The notes below the pieces were generated by a model, which made no database searches, had not been told where the DNA came from, and saw only the letters and a program-made list of their open reading frames with translations. From contig NZ_JAFCLN010000001.1 in assembly GCF_018129385.1 (NCBI RefSeq), forward strand, positions 434,001 through 498,000: a stretch of 64,000 nt of DNA. Direction: 5' to 3'. Position numbers and translations under genes: made by a program. This document shows, piece by piece, positions 44,025-52,460 of the stretch. The DNA comes from Bradyrhizobium lablabi. Lineage in GTDB: Bacteria; Pseudomonadota; Alphaproteobacteria; Rhizobiales; Xanthobacteraceae. Numbering within the stretch: the stretch's first letter is position 1; every line of letters starts with the position of its first letter.

Positions 44025-44576
44025 CGCAATCTGGTGTGACATCTTCGACACGACGGGCAAATCAACTTCTGATTTTCGGAAGTCGTGTCAAGCCCCGAAA
44101 ATAAAAATATTCCCCTTAACACGTCGGGCAAATCACTGGCACAACTCCGCGCACCCGGGCCCACATGAGGGGACGTTTCGCGATCGTCACGACACGTTGG
44201 GCACGGGGTTGCGATGGACGTTTCTTGTCCGGCAGACGACCGGGCAGGAGCGTACGGCGAAGTCGTGTGGTTCTGACGCCGCGATGCTGGCGTCAAGCTC
44301 GCGAGAAGCTGGCGCTTCTCAGGGGTGACGGTGACAACAAGCTCGCTCCACCGGGAAGAGCACGAAGTAAGCCGTAAAGCCATTGCGCAGGGGATGTCGG
44401 AGTGTTCTCCGCTCACCTGTATGCTCGTGTGCGCCTTTTTTTGCTTGCGCATCAGGCACACGAGACCGCGGGTGCAGCGCGCACCCGGCATTCCCTGCGC
44501 CCTCTATCGTTAGAGGCGCGATGAATTTGAATAGCTCGGGCACAGTGTGTCGCGAGAACGCTGACACACACTCACT
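44025..44576. other. Degenerate dispersed sequence without a gene
   Basis: No reading frame here looks protein-coding. From ~44330 the sequence (GTAAGCCGTAAAGCCATTGCGCAGG.. to ..GCACCCGGCATTCCCTGCG) resembles a non-coding block I remember as scattered in Bradyrhizobium and Rhodopseudomonas genomes, where it yields spurious short reading frames. It contains an imperfect direct repeat (AACACGTCGGGCAAATCA with ACACGACGGGCAAATCA at ~44049 and ~44117). Confidence 0.5.
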
Positions 44577-44677
44577 CGTCATCCCCGCGCAGGCGGGGAT
44601 CCAGTATTCCAGAGACAGCAGTGATCGATCCGAGAAGCCGCGGCGTACTGGATCACCCGCTTTCGCGGGTGATGACG
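44577..44677. repeat. Dispersed inverted repeat downstream of the dihydroorotase gene
   Basis: Arms CGTCATCCCCGCGCAGGCGG..ATCCAGTA and ..TACTGGATCACCCGC TTTCGCGGGTGATGACG form an imperfect ~30-bp stem with a ~40-base loop. This type of palindrome is common in alphaproteobacterial gaps and may help end transcription of the minus-strand gene. Confidence 0.75.
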
Positions 44678-44695
44678 ACCTACCCTGAGGCTGGC

Positions 44696-46030
44696 CTACG
44701 CCTTCAACGTCTCCAGAAACCGCACCGGCTCGCCGGTCGACGGCGTCACCATCTCGCCCTGCCACATCACGCGCCTGCCGCGCACAAAAGTGCCGACCGG
44801 CCACCCCGTGACGCGCACGCCGTCATAAGGCGTCCAGCCAGCCTTCGAGGCCACCCATTGGTTGGTGATGGTCTCGCTGCGCTTCATATCCACGATCGTG
44901 AAGTCGGCATCGTAGCCGGCGGCGATGCGGCCCTTGCAGGCGATGTTGAAGAGGCGCGCGGGGCCGGCGCTGGTGAGATCGACGAAGCGCGCCAGCGACA
45001 GGCGGCCCGCATTGACATGATCCAGCATCAGCGGCACCAGCGTCTGCACGCCGGTCATTCCGGAGGGCGAGGCCGGATAGGCCTTCTGCTTCTCCTCCAG
45101 CGTATGCGGCGCGTGGTCGCTTCCGAGCACGTCGATAACGCCCTGCTCGATGCCGCGCCAGATGCCCTCGCGGTGATCGGCCGAGCGCACCGGCGGATTC
45201 ATCTGCGCGAGCGTGCCGAGCCGCTCGTAGCATTCGGGCGCGGCCATGGTGAGGTGATGCGGCGTCGCCTCGCAGGTGGCGACGTCCTTGTGATCGCGCA
45301 GATACTCGATCTCCTGCTTGGTCGAGATGTGCAGCACATGGATGCGCTTTCCGGTCTCGCGCGCGAGATTGACCAGCCGCTGTGTCGCCATCAGCGCCGC
45401 GGTCTCGTCGCGCCAAACCGGATGGGAGCGCGGGTCGCCCTCGACGCGCAGCGGCTTGCGCTCGTTGAGGCGATACTCGTCCTCGGCATGGAAGGCCGCA
45501 CGGCGGCGGATCACCTGAAAAATGCGGCGCAGGCTCTCGTCATCCTCGACCAGCAACGCGCCGGTGGACGAGCCGATGAAAACCTTCACCCCGGCGCAAC
45601 CTTCGGCGCGCTCCAGCTCCGGCAGGTGATTGACGTTCTCACGGGTGCCGCCGATGAAGAAGGCGAAATCGCAATGCATGCGATGGCGGCCGGCCTCGAT
45701 CTTGGCGGTAAATGCCTCCTCGGTGACCGTGAGTGGATTGGTGTTCGGCATCTCGAACACCGCGGTGACGCCGCCCATCACGGCGCTGCGCGAGCCGGTC
45801 TCCAGATCCTCCTTGTGGGTCAGCCCGGGCTCGCGAAAATGCACTTGCGTGTCCATCACGCCGGGCAGGATGTGCAGGCCCTTGCAGTCGATCACTTCGC
45901 CGGCCGATGCCTGGCCGAGCCCGCCGATCCCGGCGATCCGCCCGCCGGTGATGCCGATGTCGCGAACGCCCTCGCCGTCCTGATTGACCACGGTGCCGGA
46001 TTTTAGAATGGTATCAAATCGCTGATTCAT
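44696..46030 (-). CDS. pyrC: Dihydroorotase (amidohydrolase superfamily)
   Basis: A 444-residue cyclic amidohydrolase that would interconvert carbamoyl-aspartate and dihydroorotate in pyrimidine synthesis. ATG at 46030 follows GAGGA. The region MDTQVHFREPGLTHKEDLETGS is the usual first signature, but the first His of the D-x-H-x-H metal motif is Gln. Later landmarks are FEMPNTNPLT, VKVFIGSSTGALL, the His near HVLHIS, CEATPHHLTM and GSDHAPH. I recall this Q variant in other alphaproteobacteria. Allantoinase or hydantoinase activity is a less likely alternative. Divergent from ygfZ. Confidence 0.85.
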   Translation of the reverse strand: MNQRFDTILKSGTVVNQDGEGVRDIGITGGRIAGIGGLGQASAGEVIDCKGLHILPGVMDTQVHFREPGLTHKEDLETGSRSAVMGGVTAVFEMPNTNPLTVTEEAFTAKIEAGRHRMHCDFAFFIGGTRENVNHLPELERAEGCAGVKVFIGSSTGALLVEDDESLRRIFQVIRRRAAFHAEDEYRLNERKPLRVEGDPRSHPVWRDETAALMATQRLVNLARETGKRIHVLHISTKQEIEYLRDHKDVATCEATPHHLTMAAPECYERLGTLAQMNPPVRSADHREGIWRGIEQGVIDVLGSDHAPHTLEEKQKAYPASPSGMTGVQTLVPLMLDHVNAGRLSLARFVDLTSAGPARLFNIACKGRIAAGYDADFTIVDMKRSETITNQWVASKAGWTPYDGVRVTGWPVGTFVRGRRVMWQGEMVTPSTGEPVRFLETLKA

Positions 46031-46048
46031 CGGTCCTCATATTCAGTT

Positions 46049-46158
46049 CCTCCTCATGCTGAGGAGGCCCGCAAGGGCCGTCTCGAAGCATGGGATACGC
46101 ACGGTGCCCGTTACCCATCCTTCGAGACGCAGGCTCCGCCTGCTCCTCAGGATGAGGT
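46049..46158. repeat. Dispersed palindromic repeat upstream of ygfZ
   Basis: The arms CCTCATGCTGAGGAGGCC..GTCTCGAAGCATGGG and CCCATCCTTCGAGACGC..CTCCTCAGGATGAGG can pair over ~35 bp, with an internal bulge. The same family occurs frequently in Bradyrhizobium gaps. Confidence 0.78.
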
Positions 46159-46225
46159 CGGAGGCCTTGTCGTCAATGCCTTGGCGGCTTACGTTCCGAT
46201 GCAACATGTCACAAGAGATTCTTGT

Positions 46226-47107
46226 ATGAAAGCAGCGTTTCTCCCCGATCGAGGCGTGATCAAGGTCAGCGGCGAGGACGCCCGCAACTTCCTCAATGGC
46301 CTCGTCACGACCGACGTCACGCTGGTCCATCCCGGCGTCGGCCGCTTCGGCGCGCTGTTGACGCCGCAAGGCAAGATCACGGCGGATTTTCTGATCACGG
46401 AAGCTTCGGCCGGCCATGGCGGCGGCTTCCTGATCGATGTGCCGCGGCCGCTGGCACAGCCGCTCGCCGACAAGCTCGGCTTCTACAAGCTGCGCGCCAA
46501 GGTGACGGTGGAAAATCTTTCCGACGGCCTCGGCGTGCTGGCGGTATGGGACGGCGAGCCCACGACAAAGCCAGATCTCGCCTTTGCCGATCCGCGCAGC
46601 GAAAAGCTCGGCTGGCGCATCCTCGTCCCCGAGGAGCTGAAGCAGAAGGTTGCCGATCTCATCGGTGCCGATCTGGTCGATAGCGAGACCTACGAGGCGC
46701 ACCGCATCATCTCGGGCGCGCCGCGCGGCGGCGTTGACTTCATGTACAGCGACGCCTTCCCGCATGAGACCAACATGGATCGCCTGCACGGCGTGGATTT
46801 CGAAAAAGGCTGCTATGTCGGCCAGGAAGTGGTGTCGCGCATGCAGCACCGCGGCACCGCGCGCACGCGCACCGTGAAGGTGATCCTCGATGATTTTTCG
46901 CCCGAGATCGGACTTCCCGTGATGGCCGGCGACAAGACGGTCGGCACCATGGGATCGACATCGGGCAAGCATGGCCTTGCGCTGATCCGCACCGATCGCG
47001 TCAGCGATGCGCTCGCGGCGGGCGTGCAGCTCACCGCCGGCGGGCTTCCGATCCGCATCGCCGAGCCGGACGAATTGCGCCCCTCACCGAAGCAGACCGT
47101 CGCATGA
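46226..47107 (+). CDS. ygfZ: YgfZ/GcvT-like folate-binding protein
   Basis: A 293-residue protein of the YgfZ/IBA57 family that helps iron-sulfur cluster maturation in a tetrahydrofolate-dependent way. The conserved motif KGCYVGQEVVSRMQHRG (K-G-C-Y-x-G-Q-E) lies near residue 195. N-terminal GcvT-like part: RNFLNGLVTTDV and GALLTPQGKITADFLI. ATG at 46226 chosen; it begins MKAAFLPDRGV as in homologues. Its stop overlaps the next ATG by 4 bp. Confidence 0.92.
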   Translation: MKAAFLPDRGVIKVSGEDARNFLNGLVTTDVTLVHPGVGRFGALLTPQGKITADFLITEASAGHGGGFLIDVPRPLAQPLADKLGFYKLRAKVTVENLSDGLGVLAVWDGEPTTKPDLAFADPRSEKLGWRILVPEELKQKVADLIGADLVDSETYEAHRIISGAPRGGVDFMYSDAFPHETNMDRLHGVDFEKGCYVGQEVVSRMQHRGTARTRTVKVILDDFSPEIGLPVMAGDKTVGTMGSTSGKHGLALIRTDRVSDALAAGVQLTAGGLPIRIAEPDELRPSPKQTVA

Positions 47108-47730
47108 GCCGATCAGCGCGACTGCATCCCGACGGCAAGATGCGATGCCCGTGGCCGGGCGAGGATCCGTTCTACATCGCCTATCACGACGACGAATGGG
47201 GCGTGCCGGAATATGACGACCGCGCGCTGTATGAAAAGCTGATCCTCGACGGCTTTCAGGCCGGCCTGTCCTGGATCACGATCCTGCGCAAGCGCGAGAA
47301 TTTCCGCAAGGCGTTCGACGATTTCCAGCCGGAAAAGATCGCGCGCTACAACGCGAAGAAGGTGCATGCGCTGATGAACGATGCCGGCATCGTGCGCAAC
47401 CGCGCCAAGATCGAAGGCACCGTGGCGAGCGCGAAGTCCTATCTCGAGATCATGGAGAAGGGTCCCGGCTTCTCGAAATTCCTGTGGGATTTTGTCGACG
47501 GCAAGCCGAAGGTAAATCAGTTCAAGACCACCGCGAGCGTGCCGGCCTCGACGCCGGTCTCGATCAAGATTTCGAAAGAGCTCGGCTCGCGCGGATTCAA
47601 GTTCGTCGGCCCCACGATCGTCTACGCCTTCATGCAGGCGACCGGCATGGTGAACGACCATCTCGTTGCCTGCCACTGCCACGCCACCTGCGGCGGCACG
47701 CACCGCAAGCCGCGCCTCAAGGTCAAATGA
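47104..47730 (+). CDS. tag: 3-methyladenine DNA glycosylase I
   Basis: A 208-residue base-excision repair enzyme removing 3-methyladenine from alkylated DNA. Zinc ligands are visible with TAG spacing: C15 (MRCPWPG) and H28 (YHDDEWG), then H-x3-C in DHLVAC near 187. Substrate-pocket motifs RALYEKLILDGFQAGLSWITIL and the FKFVGPTIVYAFMQATG helix match. The start overlaps the ygfZ stop (ATGA), and its own stop overlaps the next ATG, so the three genes are co-translated. Confidence 0.96.
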   Translation: MSRSARLHPDGKMRCPWPGEDPFYIAYHDDEWGVPEYDDRALYEKLILDGFQAGLSWITILRKRENFRKAFDDFQPEKIARYNAKKVHALMNDAGIVRNRAKIEGTVASAKSYLEIMEKGPGFSKFLWDFVDGKPKVNQFKTTASVPASTPVSIKISKELGSRGFKFVGPTIVYAFMQATGMVNDHLVACHCHATCGGTHRKPRLKVK

Positions 47731-48335
47731 GCGGCAAGACGTCGACCGTGGCAAGCCGCGCCTGGCAGCGCATGTTGTCGGGCCGGCGGCTCGACCTGCT
47801 CGATCCCTCCCCGCTCGATATCGAGATCGCCGACATCGCGCATGGCCTTGCGCGCGTGGCGCGCTGGAACGGGCAGACCAGCGGCGCGCATATCTTCTCG
47901 GTCGCGCAGCATACGCTGCTGGTGGAAGCTGTCATGCGCGAGCAGATGCCGCGCGTCGATGTCACCTTCCGTCTTGCGGCGCTGCTGCACGATGCGCCGG
48001 AATATGTCATCGGCGACATGATCTCGCCGTTCAAGGCGGTGCTCGGCGGCGACTACAAGGTGGTGGAGAAGCGCCTCTTGTCGGCGATCCACATCCGCTT
48101 CGGCCTGCCGGCCGTGCTGGCTGATACGATCACCAAGGCAATCAAGGCCGCCGACAAGGGCGCAGCCTTCCTCGAAGCGACGCGCCTTGCGGGCTTTTCG
48201 GAGAGCGAGGCCAAACGCCTGTTCGGCGGCGATCCCGGCCTTTCCGCGGCGATGGAGCAGGACTATCTGACCCCCTGGACCGCGGCCAGGGCCGAAAAGC
48301 GGTTCCTCGAGCGTTTCAAGGCGTTGCACCCGTGA
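47727..48335 (+). CDS. HD-domain metal-dependent phosphohydrolase (YfbR-like)
   Basis: A 202-residue HD hydrolase. The metal motif is H..HD..D: FSVAQHTLLV (His), LAALLHDAPEYVIGD (His-Asp), and a later Asp in IKAADKGAAFLEA. These residues and length match the YfbR group of 5'-nucleotidases acting on deoxynucleoside monophosphates, though the substrate here is not established. ATG at 47727 overlaps the tag stop by 4 bp. Confidence 0.88.
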   Translation: MSGKTSTVASRAWQRMLSGRRLDLLDPSPLDIEIADIAHGLARVARWNGQTSGAHIFSVAQHTLLVEAVMREQMPRVDVTFRLAALLHDAPEYVIGDMISPFKAVLGGDYKVVEKRLLSAIHIRFGLPAVLADTITKAIKAADKGAAFLEATRLAGFSESEAKRLFGGDPGLSAAMEQDYLTPWTAARAEKRFLERFKALHP

Positions 48336-48426
48336 ATCAAGCCGCTAAAGCTGCTTTCTCCGCAGGCGCGAGGCCTCTATAATTGCTCGCAAAATCAAGA
48401 ACACCCGAAGACATCCAGGGAACGCC

Positions 48427-48933
48427 ATGCTCCACGTCTGTTCGCTCGCCGCCCTTCCCGACACCGTCAGGATCACCGGCGCCAGCCATGTGCTGACCGT
48501 GATGGCCAATGTGGATCAGGTGCAGCGGCCGGTGTCGGTGCTTCCCGCCAATCATCTCAAAGTGTCGATGGACGACATCACGGAAGCCATGAATGGCTTT
48601 GTCGCCCCATGCGAAGAGCATATCGAAAAGGTGCTGGCGTTCGTGCGCGGCTGGGATCGTAGCGCGCCGATGGTGGTGCATTGCTATGCCGGCATCAGCC
48701 GCTCGACGGCGAGCGCCTTCATGACCGCCTGCGCGCTCAATCCGCACCGGGACGAAATCTCGATTGCGAAGCAGATGCGGGCGGCCTCGCCGATCGCCCA
48801 GCCGAACCGGCTGATCGTCAGCCTGGCGGACAAGGTGCTGGGCCGCGAGGGGCGGATGCTGCGCGCGCTCGACGAGATGGGCCCGGGCAGCATGACGGTC
48901 GAGGGCCGGCCCTTCCGTGTGGATTTGGACTAA
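48427..48933 (+). CDS. Dual-specificity/tyrosine phosphatase-like protein
   Basis: A 168-residue Cys-based phosphatase. The P-loop VVHCYAGISRSTASAF gives C86 and R92 in the HCx5R motif. A preceding acidic loop (KVSMDDITEAM) could supply the general acid. Cytosolic, no signal peptide. ATG at 48427 follows CAGGGA. Substrate unknown. It is 91 bp after the HD hydrolase and could be cotranscribed with ygfZ-tag-HD. Confidence 0.88.
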   Translation: MLHVCSLAALPDTVRITGASHVLTVMANVDQVQRPVSVLPANHLKVSMDDITEAMNGFVAPCEEHIEKVLAFVRGWDRSAPMVVHCYAGISRSTASAFMTACALNPHRDEISIAKQMRAASPIAQPNRLIVSLADKVLGREGRMLRALDEMGPGSMTVEGRPFRVDLD

Positions 48934-49056
48934 AACCGGGTAATTTGCCGCACATCGCCATTGAACTTTAGCCCGGTAAAATCACACTCACGGTATCGCG
49001 ACGGACCGCCGAGCTGACCGGTTGACGTCCCGCGAGTGACGTTCCGGAGAGGCTCG

Positions 49057-51726
49057 ATGTTCGAATTCTTTGCGCTGGCTGTTGCCGTCGTCGCGCTGAT
49101 AGTAGCGACCAAGGCGTTCAATCAGGTTGCATTGCTGCGCACGCGGCTCGAGGCGCTGGAAGCATCGCCGCGAGCGGTGGTAGTGCCGGCCGCGCCGCCA
49201 CCGTTGCCCCCGCGCGAGGCTCCTGCCGCGCCTCCGATCCCCGAAGAGGTGCGTGTCGAAACGACGGAGGCACCGCCGCCGCTTCAGCCCGAGCCGACGC
49301 CCGCGCCGCAACCGGCGCAGGAAACGCCCCCGCCGCCCCCGCAGCCGCCAGCCGCGCCCGGTCTGGAAGAGCAACTGGGCACCCGCTGGGTGGTCTGGGT
49401 CGGCGGCCTGGCGCTGGCGCTCGGCGGCTTCTTCATGGTGCGTTACTCGATCGAGGCGGGCCTGCTCGGCCCCGGCGTACGCACCGTGCTGGGCGGCCTG
49501 TTCGCGCTCGCTTTGCTCGCCGCCGGCGAATGGACCCGCCGCAAGGAAAGCATTTCGCAGATCGCCGCGCTGCCGATCGCCAACATCCCGGCGATCCTGA
49601 CGGCGGCCGGAACGGCGGTCGCATTTGCGACCGTCTATGCCGCCTACGCGCTCTACGATTTCCTGGTGCCCGGCACCGCGTTCGTCCTGCTGGGCCTCGT
49701 CGCGCTCGGCACGCTGGCGGCGGCGTTGCTGCATGGCCCGGCGCTGGCCGGGCTCGGCATCGTCGGCGCCTTCGTCACGCCGGTGCTCGTCTCCTCGGAC
49801 AAGCCGGACTATTGGGCGCTGTACATTTATCTCGCGATCGTCACCGCCGCGGCATTCGGCCTTGCGCGCGCGCGGCTGTGGCGCTGGCTGGCGGTGACCA
49901 CCATCGTCTTCGCGCTGCTCTGGACGTTGGCCGGCCTCGAACCATCGCCGATGGGCCCGCTCGTGTTCCACGTGATCGCGGGCTTCATCCTGGCGGCGCT
50001 GCTGGTGGTCTGCGGCTTCATGTTCGGCCCCGCTGCCGACGACGGTAAGATCGAGCAGGTCTCGTCGGGCTCGCTCGCCGCCTACCTGCTGGGTGCAACG
50101 TTGATTGTACTGAGCAACCACCATGCCGATCCCGTCATGATCGCGTTTACGTTGCTGGTGGCCGGCACGTTGCTTGTCGCCTGGCGCACGGAGGCCGCAA
50201 CCTCCGCGGTCGGCTTTGCCGCCGGCTTCGTCTTCATCGTGTTCGCCGAATGGGTGATCCGCGCCAATCCGGACATGCTGGTGCTGCCGGGCGGGCCGCT
50301 GCCCGGCATCGGGCCTGCCGTTACCGACGGCTCGGTCTCGCTGCACCTCGGCACGGCGGCGATCTTTGCGGCAGGCTTCGGTGTCGCCGGATTCCTCGCA
50401 CAGGGCCGCTCGATCAACCCGCAGATTCCGATCATCTGGTCGGCCGCGTCGGTGTTCACGCCGCTGGCCCTGCTGGTAGCGCTCTACGCACGCATTGCGC
50501 TTCTCGACCGGTCGATCCCGTTTGCGATTTTGGCCGTGCTGCTCGCGGCCGCATTCGCCGCGGCAACCGAAATGTTGACCAAGCGCGAGGACCGGCCGGG
50601 CCTACAGGCCTCGATCGCGCTTTATGCCACCGGCACACTCGCGGCCATGGCGCTGGCGCTGACCTTTGCGCTGGAAAAGGGCTGGCTCACGATTGCGATT
50701 GCGCTGATGTCGCTCGGCACCGCCTGGATCTCGCTGCAACGGCCAATCCCGTTCCTGCGCACGCTGGCAGCGATCCTCGCCGGCATCGTGGTGCTGCGGG
50801 TCGGCTACGAGCCGCGCATTGTCGGCAGCGAGGTCGGCACCACGCCGATCTTCAACTGGCTGCTGTGGGGCTATGGCGTGCCGGCGCTGTGCTTCTGGGG
50901 TGGCAGCTATTTCCTGCGCCGCAACGGCGACGACGCGCCGCTCCGTTCGGTGGAAGCCGCCGCCATCCTGTTCACGGTGCTGCTGGCATTCACGCAGATC
51001 CGCCACTTCATCAACAATGGCGACATCTATCGCCAGAGCGCCGGCCTTACCGAGGTCGCGCTCCAGGTCTGCGTCGCGCTCGCGATGGCGATCGGGCTGG
51101 AGCGTCTGCATCTGCGCTCGGGCAGCATCGTGCACAATGCCGGCGCCGTCGTGCTGACGCTGATTGCGGCAGCCATCACGGTGCTCGGCCTGTTCATGCT
51201 GGACAACCCGCTGCTCGGATGGGTCGATGTCGGCGGCGTTCTCTTCAACCTGCTGCTGCTGGGCTATGCCCTGCCCGCGGTGCTGGCGCTGCTGTTGTCC
51301 TACGCCGCGGCCGGTCATCGTCCGGCCGAGTATGGCAACACCATCGCGGCAGGCGCGCTCCTTCTCGCGCTCGCCTATGTGACGCTGCAAGTCCGCAGGG
51401 TCTATCACGGCCCTGTGCTGGTGGGGGGTCCTACCACCGGCGCCGAGCAATACACTTATTCGATCGCCTGGCTGGTGTTCGGCGTCCTGCTGCTGGGCGT
51501 CGGCATCCTCGTCAATTCGCAGCGGGCTCGGCTTGCGTCCGCCGTGGTGATCGCACTGACGATCCTGAAGGCGTTCTTCATCGACATGTCGCAGTTGACC
51601 GGCTTCTACCGTGCGCTGTCGTTCATGTGCCTCGGCGTCGTCCTGGTGGCGATCGGCTGGTTCTACCAGCGCATCCTGTTTCGTAGACAGGCGCCGCCCG
51701 TACCCGATGCGGCGCCCAGCGGCTAA
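49057..51726 (+). CDS. DUF2339 polytopic membrane protein
   Basis: An 889-residue membrane protein. ATG at 49057 follows CGGAGAGG. An N-terminal anchor (FEFFALAVAVVALIVATKAF), a short coiled coil (LLRTRLEALEA), a Pro-rich stretch (residues ~50-105, many PPP and PAP), and then ~22 hydrophobic segments with LGTRWVVWVGGLALALGGFF and YARIALLDRSIPFAIL. This matches the DUF2339 family, large inner-membrane proteins of unknown function. It is followed after a 170-bp gap by FecR; no partner assigned. Confidence 0.88.
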   Translation: MFEFFALAVAVVALIVATKAFNQVALLRTRLEALEASPRAVVVPAAPPPLPPREAPAAPPIPEEVRVETTEAPPPLQPEPTPAPQPAQETPPPPPQPPAAPGLEEQLGTRWVVWVGGLALALGGFFMVRYSIEAGLLGPGVRTVLGGLFALALLAAGEWTRRKESISQIAALPIANIPAILTAAGTAVAFATVYAAYALYDFLVPGTAFVLLGLVALGTLAAALLHGPALAGLGIVGAFVTPVLVSSDKPDYWALYIYLAIVTAAAFGLARARLWRWLAVTTIVFALLWTLAGLEPSPMGPLVFHVIAGFILAALLVVCGFMFGPAADDGKIEQVSSGSLAAYLLGATLIVLSNHHADPVMIAFTLLVAGTLLVAWRTEAATSAVGFAAGFVFIVFAEWVIRANPDMLVLPGGPLPGIGPAVTDGSVSLHLGTAAIFAAGFGVAGFLAQGRSINPQIPIIWSAASVFTPLALLVALYARIALLDRSIPFAILAVLLAAAFAAATEMLTKREDRPGLQASIALYATGTLAAMALALTFALEKGWLTIAIALMSLGTAWISLQRPIPFLRTLAAILAGIVVLRVGYEPRIVGSEVGTTPIFNWLLWGYGVPALCFWGGSYFLRRNGDDAPLRSVEAAAILFTVLLAFTQIRHFINNGDIYRQSAGLTEVALQVCVALAMAIGLERLHLRSGSIVHNAGAVVLTLIAAAITVLGLFMLDNPLLGWVDVGGVLFNLLLLGYALPAVLALLLSYAAAGHRPAEYGNTIAAGALLLALAYVTLQVRRVYHGPVLVGGPTTGAEQYTYSIAWLVFGVLLLGVGILVNSQRARLASAVVIALTILKAFFIDMSQLTGFYRALSFMCLGVVLVAIGWFYQRILFRRQAPPVPDAAPSG

Positions 51727-51895
51727 ATCACGCTTCACGCAGGCTTCACGCGACTTTGTGCGGCGAAAATAGCCCTGCCGGTCCACCATCTTAACGGCGG
51801 GCCGGCGAAGACATTTTCTGACCACAGTTTGGATTTGCAAGAACCTGTTGCCGCGACGACTATATTCCCTCGAGCGTGTTTACGGAGATACGGCC

Positions 51896-52441
51896 ATGCC
51901 AGTTTTCGCCCGAACCATGTGCATGGCTATCGTGTACGCAGCTCTCGGCGTCTCCTCAGCTCTGAACCCCGATGCCGTATCGGCGCAACCGGCAAATATG
52001 GGCTGCGCCACCACGCAAGGGCCGAACGCGACGCAAACCCTGCGCTGCCGCGGCGACGTGATCATCGTCGCCGAGGACGGCGCAAGATATACCTTGCAGA
52101 GCCACGCCCGGAGCGGCGACGTCGATACGATCGACCTACAGAGCAAGGCCGTGCTGATCGATGCACCCAAGCCAAAAGCCAAACACCGCCTGCAAGTGAT
52201 CACGCCGCAGGCGATCGCCGCCGTGCGCGGGACCAAATGGGCCGTCGACGTGCAGGACACCCGGACGTCGGTGCTGGTGCTGCGCGGCAGAGTGGCGGTG
52301 CGGCGGCCGAGCGGCGGCCGCCAGGTCCAGCTCGGTCCCGGCGAAGGTGTCGACGTCGATCGCGGCAGCACCGAACCGCTCACCGTCAAGCGCTGGGGCC
52401 AACCTCGCGTCGATGCCTTGCTGGCTCGGCTGGGACAATGA
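51896..52441 (+). CDS. Secreted FecR-domain protein
   Basis: A 181-residue periplasmic protein. ATG at 51896 follows GGAGA; signal peptide to ~35 (VSAQ). The body contains a FecR-type beta fold: LRCRGDVIIVAEDGARYTLQS, AIAAVRGTKWAVDVQ, and VLVLRGRVAVRRPSG. No N-terminal anti-sigma region or membrane anchor, so it is not a classical FecR. It precedes the CHASE2-cyclase by 19 bp; pairs of FecR protein and CHASE2 cyclase are a recurrent rhizobial arrangement, so it may help sense a signal for the cyclase. Confidence 0.88.
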   Translation: MPVFARTMCMAIVYAALGVSSALNPDAVSAQPANMGCATTQGPNATQTLRCRGDVIIVAEDGARYTLQSHARSGDVDTIDLQSKAVLIDAPKPKAKHRLQVITPQAIAAVRGTKWAVDVQDTRTSVLVLRGRVAVRRPSGGRQVQLGPGEGVDVDRGSTEPLTVKRWGQPRVDALLARLGQ

Positions 52442-52460
52442 CCGCACCGATCGTTTCTCT

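Noticed and set aside
44330..44530. Short hypothetical proteins in the gap after the lipoprotein
   Set aside because: Frames lack ribosome sites and natural composition; the sequence looks like a dispersed non-coding block.
44621..46006. 461-codon plus-strand frame opposite dihydroorotase
   Set aside because: Shadow of the dihydroorotase gene; composition rich in Arg, His and Gly without motifs.
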